DNA of 64,000 bases from Citricoccus sp. K5 (GTDB lineage: Bacteria > Actinomycetota > Actinomycetes > Actinomycetales > Micrococcaceae). Both the position numbers and the translations under genes were made by a program. The notes below the pieces were generated by a model. It did not search any database and was not told the DNA's origin. It saw only the letters and a program-made list of their open reading frames with translations. Below, piece by piece: positions 16,275-24,458 of this stretch. The stretch is taken from NCBI RefSeq assembly GCF_902506195.1, contig NZ_LR732817.1, forward strand, positions 1,130,909 through 1,194,908, given 5' to 3'. Positions within the stretch are counted from its first letter, which is position 1. Every line of letters starts with the position of its first letter.

Positions 16275-18029
16275 GTGGTCAAGAGCACCGCAGAAAACCT
16301 CAGCCCGACCCGGGTCAAGCTGGACGTCGAGGTCCCCTTCGAGGACCTCAAGCCGCGCCTGGACCAGGCCTACAAGACGGTGGCGAACCAGATCCAGGTC
16401 CCCGGCTTCCGCAAGGGCAAGGTTCCTGCGCGCCTCATCGACCAGCGGGTCGGCCGTGGCTACGTGGTGGAGACGGCCGTCAACGAGGGCCTGAACGACT
16501 ACTACCAGGAAGCCCTGGCCCAGACTGAGACCACCCCGATGGCACGCCCCGAGGTCGAGGTCACCTCCATGCCCGGCGTTGACGGCGAGGCCGAGGGCCC
16601 GCTGAAGTTCAGCGTCGAGGTCGACATCCGTCCCGAGGTCGAGCTGCCCGACTACAAGGGGCTCAAGGTCACCGTCGAGCCGGCGGCCGCGTCCGAGGAG
16701 GACGAACAGAAGGCCCTCGACGAGCTGCGTTCCCGCTTCGGCACCCTCAAGGCCGTGGAGCGCCCCGCCGCCAAGGATGACTTCGTCACCATCACCTTGA
16801 CCGCCACCGTCGGGGACGAGCAGGTCGACCACGCCGAGGACCTGTCCTACCAGGTCGGTGCCGGCACCATGCTGGACGGCATGGACGAGGCCCTCGAGGG
16901 CCTGTCCGCCGGTGAAGACGCGGTCTTCGAGACCGTCCTGGCCGGTGGCGACCACTCCGGTGAGAAGGCCACCGTCAAGGTCATCCTCGGTGGCGTCAAG
17001 GAGCGCGAGCTGCCCGAGGCCGACGACGACTTCGCCCAGCTGGCCTCAGAATTCGACACCATCGACGAGCTCAAGGCCGACCTGAAGGAGAAGGCCGCCG
17101 AGGGCGCCGTCACCGGTCAGGGCATCGAGGCCCGTGACAAGGTCCTCGAGGAGCTGGTGAAGCTCGTCGAGGTGCCGGTCCCGGACTCCGTGGTCAACGA
17201 GCAGATCGAACAGCACTTCTCCCAGCAGGGTCACTCCGAGGGCGACGATCACGACACCGCGGAGCACCGCGCCGAAGTCGAGTCGAACGCCCGCGAGGCC
17301 TTCCGCAACGAGATCATCCTCGACAAGGTCGCGGACGCCGAAGAGGTCGGCGTGGACCAGGGCGAGCTGATCGAGTACATCATCTCCACCTCCCAGCAGT
17401 ACGGCATGGACCCGAACCAGTTCGCCCAGATGCTGGACCAGGCCGGCCAGGTGCCGATGATCATGGGTGAGGTCCGCCGCCGCAAGGCCCTGGCCAAGGT
17501 CCTCGAGTATGCCGTGGTCACCGATACCGCTGGCAACACCGTGGACCTGACCGCCTTCGTCACCCCGGGTGGCGAAGACGGCGCTACCTCGGCGGACTCC
17601 GCAGATTCTGCCGACTCCGCAGATTCTGCCGACTCCGCAGATTCTGCGGATTCAGCCCCCTCAGCCGATTCCCCGGCCGAGGCGGAGAAGACCCCCGCGA
17701 AGAAGGCCCCCGCCAAGAAGGCTCCGGCGAAGAAGGCTCCGGCCAAGACCGCTGCCGCCAAGAAGGCTGAGGCAGAGGCAGAGGCAGAGGGAGCGGCGGA
17801 TGCCGAGGAGGCTCCGGCGAAGAAGGCCCCCGCCAAGAAGGCTCCGGCCAAGACCGCTGCGAAGACGGCCACCACCAAGGCTCCGGCCAAGACCGCCGCC
17901 GCCAAGAAGGCCGAGGCCGAGGGTGAGGAGAAGGCCCCCGCCAAGAAGGCTCCGGCGAAGAAGGCTCCGGCCAAGACCGCTGCCGCCAAGAAGACCGCCG
18001 AGGACAAGGCCGCAGACACGGCCGAGTGA
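16275..18029 (+). CDS. tig: Trigger factor with long Lys/Ala-rich C-terminal tail
   Basis: A ribosome-associated chaperone and peptidyl-prolyl isomerase of 584 residues; the family is usually 430-470. The N-terminal ribosome-docking motif is [11 protein letters not shown] (about 43-53). The FKBP-type domain includes [14 protein letters not shown] and [18 protein letters not shown], and the C-terminal chaperone domain follows to about residue 435. After that come repeats of Ala-Asp-Ser (residues 440-465) and then about 110 residues of [15 protein letters not shown] repeats, resembling histone H1 or HupB tails. GTG 16275 is preceded by AGGAG six bases away; the open frame continues upstream through the tRNA and is not coding there. 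The clpP genes follow, a conserved order. Confidence 0.96.
   Translation: MVKSTAENLSPTRVKLDVEVPFEDLKPRLDQAYKTVANQIQVPGFRKGKVPARLIDQRVGRGYVVETAVNEGLNDYYQEALAQTETTPMARPEVEVTSMPGVDGEAEGPLKFSVEVDIRPEVELPDYKGLKVTVEPAAASEEDEQKALDELRSRFGTLKAVERPAAKDDFVTITLTATVGDEQVDHAEDLSYQVGAGTMLDGMDEALEGLSAGEDAVFETVLAGGDHSGEKATVKVILGGVKERELPEADDDFAQLASEFDTIDELKADLKEKAAEGAVTGQGIEARDKVLEELVKLVEVPVPDSVVNEQIEQHFSQQGHSEGDDHDTAEHRAEVESNAREAFRNEIILDKVADAEEVGVDQGELIEYIISTSQQYGMDPNQFAQMLDQAGQVPMIMGEVRRRKALAKVLEYAVVTDTAGNTVDLTAFVTPGGEDGATSADSADSADSADSADSADSADSAPSADSPAEAEKTPAKKAPAKKAPAKKAPAKTAAAKKAEAEAEAEGAADAEEAPAKKAPAKKAPAKTAAKTATTKAPAKTAAAKKAEAEGEEKAPAKKAPAKKAPAKTAAAKKTAEDKAADTAE
17592..17645 (+). repeat. Three tandem 18-bp units inside tig
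   Basis: Three nearly identical 18-base units (GCC GAC TCC GCA GAT TCT, the first beginning GCG) encode Ala-Asp-Ser twice each. A fourth, diverged copy follows. The near-identity at wobble positions shows recent slippage expansion rather than old protein-level repetition. Confidence 0.85.
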
Positions 18030-18093
18030 TCGCCGAACCGCCGGCCGCCTGCTGAAACTGATCCCCACCGGATCGGCTGCAGCGGGAGTCGAA

Positions 18094-18138
18094 CGCCCGG
18101 GCCGACCATGCACCATGCGTGGTCGGCCCGGGCGTTTT
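18094..18138 (+). terminator. Rho-independent terminator after tig
   Basis: CGCCCGGGCCGACCA (18094-18108) pairs perfectly with TGGTCGGCCCGGGCG (18120-18134), followed directly by TTTT. This separates tig from the clp operon. Confidence 0.88.
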
Positions 18139-18176
18139 GGCGACCGGATCAGGGAGGCCGCCGCCGTCGTCGTCCA

Positions 18177-18194
18177 TCCACGCCAACAGCGAAC
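18177..18194 (+). promoter_or_regulatory. Candidate ClgR operator upstream of clpP1P2
   Basis: TCCACGCCAACAGCGAAC fits at every defined position the ClgR consensus known from Corynebacterium glutamicum, WNNWCGCYNANRGCGWWS (quoted from memory). It lies 125 bases ahead of clpP1. ClgR activates clpP1P2 and clpC in several actinobacteria. The clgR gene itself is not in the window. Confidence 0.6.
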
Positions 18195-18318
18195 AGCCGG
18201 GCCAGGAGGGCCCGGGCGGCGCCGTTGGACAGTAGTCTCGATCCAAGACCAATGCCGGACGTGTACCACCAGGTGCCGTCGTCGCATGTGAAGTCCATCT
18301 GAAGGAAGGCAGGGCGCC

Positions 18319-18942
18319 ATGTCCGCATCGTCCACTGCTCCCCGTATGGCGTCGGTTGATCCGGCGGCCCGCGAGGACTACATCTACAACCGTCTGCTCA
18401 AGGAACGCATCATCTGGCTGGGCTCCGAGGTGATGGACGAGAACGCCAACGCGATCTGCTCCCAGATGCTCCTGCTCTCCGCCGAGGACCCGGAGAAGGA
18501 CATCTACCTGTACATCAACTCCCCGGGCGGCTCCATCACCGCGGGCATGGCGATCTACGACACGATGAAGTACATCCCGAACGACACGGTCACCGTCGCC
18601 ACCGGCATGGCCGCCTCCATGGGCCAGTTCCTGCTGTCCTCGGGCACGCCGGGCAAGCGCTATGCCACTCCACACGCCCGCATCCTGATGCACCAGCCCT
18701 CTGGCGGCATCGGCGGCACCGAGTCGGACATCCGCATCCAGGCACAGCTGATCCTGCACATGAAGCAGGTCATGGCTGAGCTGACCGCGGAGCAGACCGG
18801 CCAGACCGTGGAGACCATCCTCAAGGACAACGAGCGGGACAAGTGGTTCACCGCCACGGAGGGCCTGGAGTACGGGTTCTTCGACCACATCGCCGAACGT
18901 GCCGGGACCGTGGCCGGCGGCGGTGGCGTGGACAACTCCTGA
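18319..18942 (+). CDS. clpP1: ATP-dependent Clp protease proteolytic subunit ClpP1
   Basis: ClpP peptidase subunit of 207 residues. Catalytic triad: Ser100 in TGMAASMGQ, His125 in [10 protein letters not shown] and Asp174 in NERDKWF. The family oxyanion region [18 protein letters not shown] is intact. In actinobacteria ClpP1 and ClpP2 form a mixed tetradecamer that works with ClpX or ClpC. The ATG is preceded by GAAGGAAGG. The gene heads the clpP1-clpP2 pair behind a candidate ClgR site. Confidence 0.96.
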   Translation: MSASSTAPRMASVDPAAREDYIYNRLLKERIIWLGSEVMDENANAICSQMLLLSAEDPEKDIYLYINSPGGSITAGMAIYDTMKYIPNDTVTVATGMAASMGQFLLSSGTPGKRYATPHARILMHQPSGGIGGTESDIRIQAQLILHMKQVMAELTAEQTGQTVETILKDNERDKWFTATEGLEYGFFDHIAERAGTVAGGGGVDNS

Positions 18943-19009
18943 TCCGGCTCCGGCCCTCCCAGGACCCTCCTCCCCACCTCACAGACCCTTCGCCCAGGAG
19001 AAACCAGAC

Positions 19010-19690
19010 ATGAACCACTTCACCACGGGAACACCGACCGGAATGCCCTCCGGTGCCGGTCAGCCGGCGCCGAGCAACCGTTACGTCCTGCCGCAGTTCG
19101 AGGAGCGTACGCCCTACGGATTCAAGCGCAACGATCCCTACGCCAAGCTGTTCGAGGACCGCATCGTGTTCCTCGGCTCGCAGGTGGATGATGTCTCCGC
19201 GGATGACATCATGGCCCAGCTGCTCGTGCTGGAGTCCATGGACTCGGAGCGGGACATCACCCTGTACATCAACTCGCCGGGTGGCTCGTTCACCGCGATG
19301 ACCGCGATCTACGACACCATGCAGTTCGTCCGTCCCGAGATCCAGACCGTGTGCCTCGGCCAGGCGGCCTCGGCCGCGGCCGTGTTGCTGGCCGCCGGTG
19401 CACCGGGCAAGCGACTGGCCCTGCCGAACGCCCGCGTGCTGATCCACCAGCCGTCCATGGGCGGGGACCGAGGCACGGCCACGGACCTGCAGATCCATGC
19501 CGAGGAACTGCTGCGGATCCGCACCTGGATGGAGGAGACGCTCGCCATGCACACCAACAAGTCGGCCGAACAGATCCGCCAGGACATCGACCGGGACAAG
19601 TTCCTCTCGGCCCAGGGCGCCAAGGACTACGGCCTGGTGGACGAGGTCCTCGAGTCCCGGAAGATCACCCGTCCGCAGCTCTCCAACTGA
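19010..19690 (+). CDS. clpP2: ATP-dependent Clp protease proteolytic subunit ClpP2
   Basis: The 226-residue second ClpP paralogue. Triad Ser121 (GQAASAAAV), His146 ([11 protein letters not shown]) and Asp196 (DIDRDKF). A 30-residue N-terminal extension precedes the conserved [32 protein letters not shown], as in other ClpP2 proteins. ATG 19010 is preceded by CAGGAG. It lies 67 bases after clpP1, with no terminator between them. Confidence 0.96.
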   Translation: MNHFTTGTPTGMPSGAGQPAPSNRYVLPQFEERTPYGFKRNDPYAKLFEDRIVFLGSQVDDVSADDIMAQLLVLESMDSERDITLYINSPGGSFTAMTAIYDTMQFVRPEIQTVCLGQAASAAAVLLAAGAPGKRLALPNARVLIHQPSMGGDRGTATDLQIHAEELLRIRTWMEETLAMHTNKSAEQIRQDIDRDKFLSAQGAKDYGLVDEVLESRKITRPQLSN

Positions 19691-19909
19691 TCCGGTCCGG
19701 CTGGCGGACCTGCGACCGTGTGAGCGGTGGCAGGGATCGCCGGGGACCAGGGATCGCCCGACGGCGGCCTGCACCTGGACGTGCTTCGTCACGTCCGGTG
19801 TGGGCCGCCGTTGCAATCCACCGTCCTAACGTGTCCACCCCCTAAGCTGTAATGGCAGTACCCCGGGCAGCTTCGTCTGGAGGCCCGACCCAATCGAGGA
19901 GATTCCCGC

Positions 19910-21223
19910 ATGGCTCGCATCGGTGAAAGCGCCGACCTGCTCAAGTGCTCATTCTGTGGAAAGAGCCAGAAGCAGGTCCGGAAACTGATCGCCGGACCCG
20001 GCGTCTACATCTGCGACGAGTGCATCGAGTTGTGTAACGAGATCATCGAGGAGGAACTCTCCGAGGTCGCGGAGACCGCCGAGGTTGAACTGCCCAAGCC
20101 TCGGGAGATCTACGACTTCCTCGAGGAATACGTCATCGGCCAGCCCGATGCCAAGCGGTCCCTCGCCGTCGCCGTGTACAACCATTACAAGCGCATCCGC
20201 TCCGGCCAGCAGTCCACGCAGGCCAAAAGTGACTCCTTCGCCGACCGCTCGGCCGAGGAAACCGACGAGCTGGCGGATGTGGAGGTCGGAAAGTCCAATA
20301 TCCTGCTCGTGGGCCCCACCGGATCCGGCAAGACCTACCTCGCCCAGACCTTGGCCAAGAAGCTCAACGTGCCGTTCGCCGTGGCGGATGCCACCTCGTT
20401 GACGGAGGCGGGCTACGTGGGCGAGGACGTCGAGAACATCCTGCTCAAGCTCATCCAGGCCGCTGACTATGACGTCAAGAAGGCCGAGCAGGGCATCATC
20501 TACATCGACGAGATCGACAAGATCTCGCGCAAGTCCGAGAACCCCTCCATCACCCGGGATGTCTCGGGCGAGGGGGTCCAGCAGGCCCTGCTGAAGATCC
20601 TGGAGGGCACCACGGCCGCCGTCCCGCCACAGGGCGGCCGCAAGCACCCGCACCAGGAGTTCCTGCAGATCGACACGTCGAACGTCCTGTTCATCGTGGC
20701 CGGGGCCTTCGCCGGCCTGGACGAGATCATCTCCTCGCGAGCCGGGTCCAAGGGCATCGGCTTCGGCGCGCCGATCAACACCATCGGCAAGCGGGACGTG
20801 TCCTACTCCGATGTCCGCCCGGAGGACCTGCTGAAGTTCGGCCTGATCCCCGAGTTCATCGGCCGTCTGCCCGTGATCACCACGGTGGACAACCTGGACC
20901 ACGAGCAGCTCGTGAACATCCTGACCAAGCCCCGGAACGCCCTGGTGAAGCAGTACCAGAAGATGTTCCTCATGGACGGTGTCGAGTTGCAGTTCGAGGA
21001 TGAGGCGCTGGACGCGGTGGTCGAGCAGGCCGAAGAGCGGGGGACCGGCGCCCGCGGGCTGCGCTCCATCCTGGAGGAGGTCCTCAAGCCGGTCATGTTC
21101 GACCTGCCCTCCCGTGATGACATCGCCACCGTGGTCATCACCGGTGACGTGGTCCGCGAGGGGACCGAGCCCACGCTGATCTCCCGTGAGGTGCAGCGCA
21201 AGCGCCGCACCAAGTCCGCCTGA
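19910..21223 (+). CDS. clpX: ATP-dependent Clp protease ATP-binding subunit ClpX
   Basis: AAA+ unfoldase, 437 residues. The zinc-binding domain has Cys13, Cys16, Cys35 and Cys38. Walker A is GPTGSGKT (135-142), Walker B is [10 protein letters not shown], and sensor and arginine motifs are present ([12 protein letters not shown] at the C-terminal domain). It delivers substrates to the ClpP1P2 chamber. GAGGAG precedes the ATG. It is separated from clpP2 by 219 bases, which contain a 7-bp hairpin with a CTTCGT loop (19777-19796), so it may also have its own promoter. Confidence 0.97.
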   Translation: MARIGESADLLKCSFCGKSQKQVRKLIAGPGVYICDECIELCNEIIEEELSEVAETAEVELPKPREIYDFLEEYVIGQPDAKRSLAVAVYNHYKRIRSGQQSTQAKSDSFADRSAEETDELADVEVGKSNILLVGPTGSGKTYLAQTLAKKLNVPFAVADATSLTEAGYVGEDVENILLKLIQAADYDVKKAEQGIIYIDEIDKISRKSENPSITRDVSGEGVQQALLKILEGTTAAVPPQGGRKHPHQEFLQIDTSNVLFIVAGAFAGLDEIISSRAGSKGIGFGAPINTIGKRDVSYSDVRPEDLLKFGLIPEFIGRLPVITTVDNLDHEQLVNILTKPRNALVKQYQKMFLMDGVELQFEDEALDAVVEQAEERGTGARGLRSILEEVLKPVMFDLPSRDDIATVVITGDVVREGTEPTLISREVQRKRRTKSA

Positions 21224-21286
21224 GTCCCACCAGGGCTTCACCGCGGACCTCTTCCCGAATCACCCAGACGCACGCCAGGAGGCACC

Positions 21287-21934
21287 ATGACCGAGACCGC
21301 AGACGCCACGAACACCGCCACCGAGGAGGGGACCCAGACCGTCGACTTCTGGTTCGACTCCGTCTGCCCGTTCGCCTGGATCACCTCACGCTGGATGCTG
21401 GAGGTCGAGAAGGTCCGCCCGATCAGGGTGAACTGGCACATCATGTCCCTGTCCGTCCTCAACGAGCACCAGGATCTGGACGAGGACTACCGCTCCATGC
21501 TCGATCGGGCATGGCTGCCAGCCCGCGCCGCCACCCAGATCCAGGAGCGCCACGGCAATGAGGCCATCGGCGCCTTCTACACGGCCGTGGGCACCCGTAT
21601 CCACAACGAGGGACAGAAGGACTTCGAGGCCGCCGTCCGCGGGGCGCTGGAGGAGCTGGGACTGGAGACCGAGGAGATCCTCGCGGCGGCCCGCACCGAT
21701 GTGTTGGACGAGGCGCTGCGGGCCTCCCACGCGGAAGGCATCGAGAAGGTCGGGGACGACGTCGGCACGCCGGTGGTCTCCTTCAACGGCACCGCTTTCT
21801 TCGGGCCGGTGATGACCCGCATCCCGCGCGGTGAGGAGGCCGGCCGGATCTTCGATGCGGCCGTGACCCTGGCCGGGTTCCCCTACTTCTACGAGATCAA
21901 GCGTTCCCGCACGACCAGCCCTCAGTTCGACTGA
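21287..21934 (+). CDS. Mycothiol-dependent nitroreductase Rv2466c-like DsbA-fold protein
   Basis: This 215-residue protein aligns with M. tuberculosis Rv2466c throughout: FWFDSVCPFAWITSRWMLEVEKV, HIMSLSVLNE, YTAVGTRIHNEGQKDFE, GEDVGTP-like GDDVGTPVVSFNGTAFFGPV, IPRGEEAGR and the C-terminal KRSRTTSPQFD. Rv2466c reduces via mycothiol and has a CPWC active site. Here the motif is CPFA, so the first Cys is kept and the second (resolving) Cys is Ala, suggesting a one-Cys mechanism. Mycothiol use implies an actinobacterial host. Confidence 0.9.
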   Translation: MTETADATNTATEEGTQTVDFWFDSVCPFAWITSRWMLEVEKVRPIRVNWHIMSLSVLNEHQDLDEDYRSMLDRAWLPARAATQIQERHGNEAIGAFYTAVGTRIHNEGQKDFEAAVRGALEELGLETEEILAAARTDVLDEALRASHAEGIEKVGDDVGTPVVSFNGTAFFGPVMTRIPRGEEAGRIFDAAVTLAGFPYFYEIKRSRTTSPQFD

Positions 21935-21998
21935 CCTTCCGTCCGGAACGAAGGGCTGATCCCGGCCTCAGCCCCGCCGTGGTGCGCTGCGGGCGGGT

Positions 21999-22388
21999 TC
22001 AGCGTCCGCGGGCCAGACGCCCCGCGGCCCGGATCATCGGGATCTGCAGGGGCAGCCGTGCCAGTGTGACGGCCCGGGTGACAGGTGTGGCCGTCCGGGC
22101 ACGCCATGCGTGGTAGAAGTTCCCCGGCCAGACGGCTATGAAGAGGATCTGAGCGGCCCGGCCGCCCACGCGGCGGGTGGCCGGTACGGCCAGCATCCCA
22201 GCGACGGCGAGTTCTGCCACGCCCGAACCGTAGGTCCAGGTACGGGCCGAGCCCGGTAGGGCGCGAGGGATGAGTCCATCAAAGGCCCGAGGTCGCGCGA
22301 AGTGCAGTACGCCCATGCCCGCCAGGGCCGTGGCCATGGCTCCAGCTCGTCCTGGGGTCTCATCACGATTCTTGCCACTCCGTGCCAT
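21999..22388 (-). CDS. DoxX-like small membrane protein
   Basis: A 129-residue protein with the DoxX-type pattern: AMATALAGMGVLHFARPRAFDGLIPRALPGSARTWTYGSGVAELAVAGML and a second hydrophobic stretch AAQILFIAVWPGNFYHAW. Three or four membrane helices are likely. The function is unknown; related proteins are linked to redox or lipid stress. ATG 22388 starts four bases after the stop of the anti-sigma kinase gene, so it is the last member of that operon. Confidence 0.75.
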   Translation of the reverse strand: MARSGKNRDETPGRAGAMATALAGMGVLHFARPRAFDGLIPRALPGSARTWTYGSGVAELAVAGMLAVPATRRVGGRAAQILFIAVWPGNFYHAWRARTATPVTRAVTLARLPLQIPMIRAAGRLARGR

Positions 22389-22392
22389 GGAT

Positions 22393-22836
22393 CTACTCCG
22401 TCGGGTTCGTCGGGCGGTACAGGCGCCACACGTTCGTGGCACCGGTGCGTTCGAAATCCAGGCTGACAAGGGCTCGGATCAGGTCCAGTCCCCGTCCCGA
22501 TTCCGCCAGGGCATCGGCCATGACGTCCTCGAGCGGCACGGTACCCAGCGGGACACTCGGCGCCGCCGAAGCGGCACCGAACTCAATGATGGTCGCCCGC
22601 AGCTCGGCGGGGGAGGCCACGAGTTCCATTCCCAACTCGACTGGACCCGGGTCGCCTACACCGTGTCGGATGGTGTTGCTGACCGTTTCGATGACGGCGG
22701 TGTCGAAGGCCATCCGGTCCAGGGCCGGAACATGGTCGGCCGCCGCCCACAAGTCTTCCAGGTGGTCGTGGACGGTCTCGATAGTGCCCAGTTCTGCCGG
22801 AAGACGGTCGGCACAGAGCAAGATCGGCTCAGGCAC
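22393..22836 (-). CDS. RsbW-like serine kinase / anti-sigma factor (HATPase_c)
   Basis: A 147-residue GHKL ATPase of the anti-sigma type. The N-box is FDTAVIETVSNTIRHG, and the G-box region is LAESGRGLDLIRALV. In partner-switching systems such kinases bind a sigma factor and phosphorylate the STAS antagonist. The GTG start overlaps the STAS gene by 8 bases, so the two partners are translationally coupled. No sigma factor gene is adjacent, so its target must be elsewhere or not a sigma factor. Confidence 0.88.
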   Translation of the reverse strand: MPEPILLCADRLPAELGTIETVHDHLEDLWAAADHVPALDRMAFDTAVIETVSNTIRHGVGDPGPVELGMELVASPAELRATIIEFGAASAAPSVPLGTVPLEDVMADALAESGRGLDLIRALVSLDFERTGATNVWRLYRPTNPTE

Positions 22837-23161
22837 GGGCGAATGCCGAGGCGGAGTCGGGGTAAGGGGTCAGCACGCGGTCCATGTTAGTCAGTTGTAG
22901 CACCATCAGCACCTGTGGTGGCACCTGGGCGATGCGCAGGTCGCCGCCGGCCTGTCGAGCCAATTTGAGACAGCCGATGAGGGCCCCCAGGCCGGATGAG
23001 TCCATGAACTCGGTGGCGCCGAGATCCACCACGATGTGCCGCGAGCCAGCGCTGATCTCGCTGGAGATCACGTCCTTGAGCTTGGGAGCGGCGACCATGT
23101 TCAGGCGGCCCTCGCTCCTCACCTCCGTGTAGGTGTCATGTCTTTCTACGGTGACCTGCAT
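22829..23161 (-). CDS. STAS-domain anti-sigma factor antagonist
   Basis: SpoIIAA/RsbV-like protein of 110 residues. The phosphorylatable Ser55 is in EFMDSSGLGALIG. When unphosphorylated, such proteins capture the anti-sigma kinase. It sits between the phosphatase (upstream, sharing a TAATG overlap) and the kinase (8-base overlap), which is the classic order of a partner-switching module. Confidence 0.92.
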   Translation of the reverse strand: MQVTVERHDTYTEVRSEGRLNMVAAPKLKDVISSEISAGSRHIVVDLGATEFMDSSGLGALIGCLKLARQAGGDLRIAQVPPQVLMVLQLTNMDRVLTPYPDSASAFARA

Positions 23162-24273
23162 TAGCTTTGGTCCTTTCCTGGGATACCGGGATGACGGTGG
23201 ACGACGACGGCGGTGACGTCATCGTGTTCGGGATCGTCCTGGGCGAGCCGGGCGAGATGGTCCGCCACGTCCTGGATGGTGCGGTGGGCGAGGACGACCT
23301 CCGACATGGCCGCGAAGGTCCCCTCGAGGTCGCCGACGGCATCGAGGACACCGTCGCTGACGAGGATCAGTGACTCTCCGGGATTCAGGTCGGCCCGCTG
23401 GGCCACCCACTGGTCCTGGGCCCAGAGGCCCACCGGCGGCCCTCCCGGATCCAGGCGCCTCGTGCCGCCGTCGGGGCCCACGATGGCCGCGATTCCATGG
23501 CCGGCATCCACGTAGGAGAAGCGGCCGTTGGCGGGGTTGAGGCGGACCTTGAAGACCGTGGCATAGGAATCGGAGCTTTCCAGCGCGCCCCCGAGCGATT
23601 GGGCTGCGTGGTTGAAGGCCGAGGTCAGGCCCGGCATGTTCCCGACGGTCCGGAAGGCAGATCGCACGGCTGCGGCGATCATGGCCGCGCCCATGCCCTT
23701 ACCCATGACGTCCGCGAGGATGACGTGCAACTGGCCGGAGGAGACGTGCCAGTCGTAGAGGTCGCCCCCGACCGCCCGGGACGGGCGGAAGCTCGCGGCC
23801 ACCTCGTACCCCGGCAGATCCGGAGAGGCATCCGGCAAGAGACCACGCTGGACCTCGATGGCGCGTTCGAGTTCCGTCGAGCCCGTCATCAAGTCGCGGG
23901 GCCGCCGGAACAAGGCGGCGACCCGGGCCCTCAGCTCGCGGGTGCTGAACGGCTTGCTGAGGTAGTCATCGGCACCGGCCTCCAACCCGGCCAGTTTGTC
24001 GATCTCCGTTGCGCGCGCGGAGATCATCACCACATAGGCGTTGGAGTACTCGCGCAACTGGCGGCAGACCTCCAGCCCGTCGAGGCCTGGGAGCTGCACG
24101 TCCAGGGTGATCAGTTCGGGATTGAGTGTTCGGACCAGTTCCACGGCCCGGGTGCCGCTGGGGGCTTCGGACACGGTGAAGCCCTCCCGGTACAGGGTGT
24201 GGACCAGCAGACTGCGGATGTCCTCGTCGTCCTCGACCACGAGGGCATGACGAGTAGAGGATGGTGGCGCCAT
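23161..24273 (-). CDS. Response regulator with PP2C (SpoIIE/RsbU-type) phosphatase output
   Basis: A 370-residue two-domain protein. The receiver domain (1-125) has the acidic pocket VVEDDEDI, phospho-acceptor Asp58 in LITLDVQLPG, and the conserved Lys in LSKPF. The phosphatase domain (150-365) has GGDLYDWHV, LADVMGKGMGAAM, GHGIAAIVGP, SDGVLDAVGD and HDDVTAVVVH, with the metal-binding Asp residues present. It should dephosphorylate the STAS protein encoded next to it in response to a sensor kinase that is not in the window. Confidence 0.93.
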   Translation of the reverse strand: MAPPSSTRHALVVEDDEDIRSLLVHTLYREGFTVSEAPSGTRAVELVRTLNPELITLDVQLPGLDGLEVCRQLREYSNAYVVMISARATEIDKLAGLEAGADDYLSKPFSTRELRARVAALFRRPRDLMTGSTELERAIEVQRGLLPDASPDLPGYEVAASFRPSRAVGGDLYDWHVSSGQLHVILADVMGKGMGAAMIAAAVRSAFRTVGNMPGLTSAFNHAAQSLGGALESSDSYATVFKVRLNPANGRFSYVDAGHGIAAIVGPDGGTRRLDPGGPPVGLWAQDQWVAQRADLNPGESLILVSDGVLDAVGDLEGTFAAMSEVVLAHRTIQDVADHLARLAQDDPEHDDVTAVVVHRHPGIPGKDQS

Positions 24274-24458
24274 GAGAAGACCAACTCCCGTCGGAAGATA
24301 CGGAGATCGTGTGGGTCAATGACGGGCGTCCTGGGGATAGAACGCGGGTCATCCACTGATCCCTATATCAGCACGGCAGCCGGACTTTTTTACCCTGGCC
24401 CAGGTTTGTTCACTGGTCCGGCATCATGGAGCAGGGGCGTCCCGCCTGACGGCCGTGC

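Noticed and set aside
17249-18109. A hydrophobic Ala/Gly/Phe-repeat frame opposite tig
   Set aside because: It is the complement of the KAPAKK repeats ([14 protein letters not shown]) and looks like a membrane protein only for that reason.
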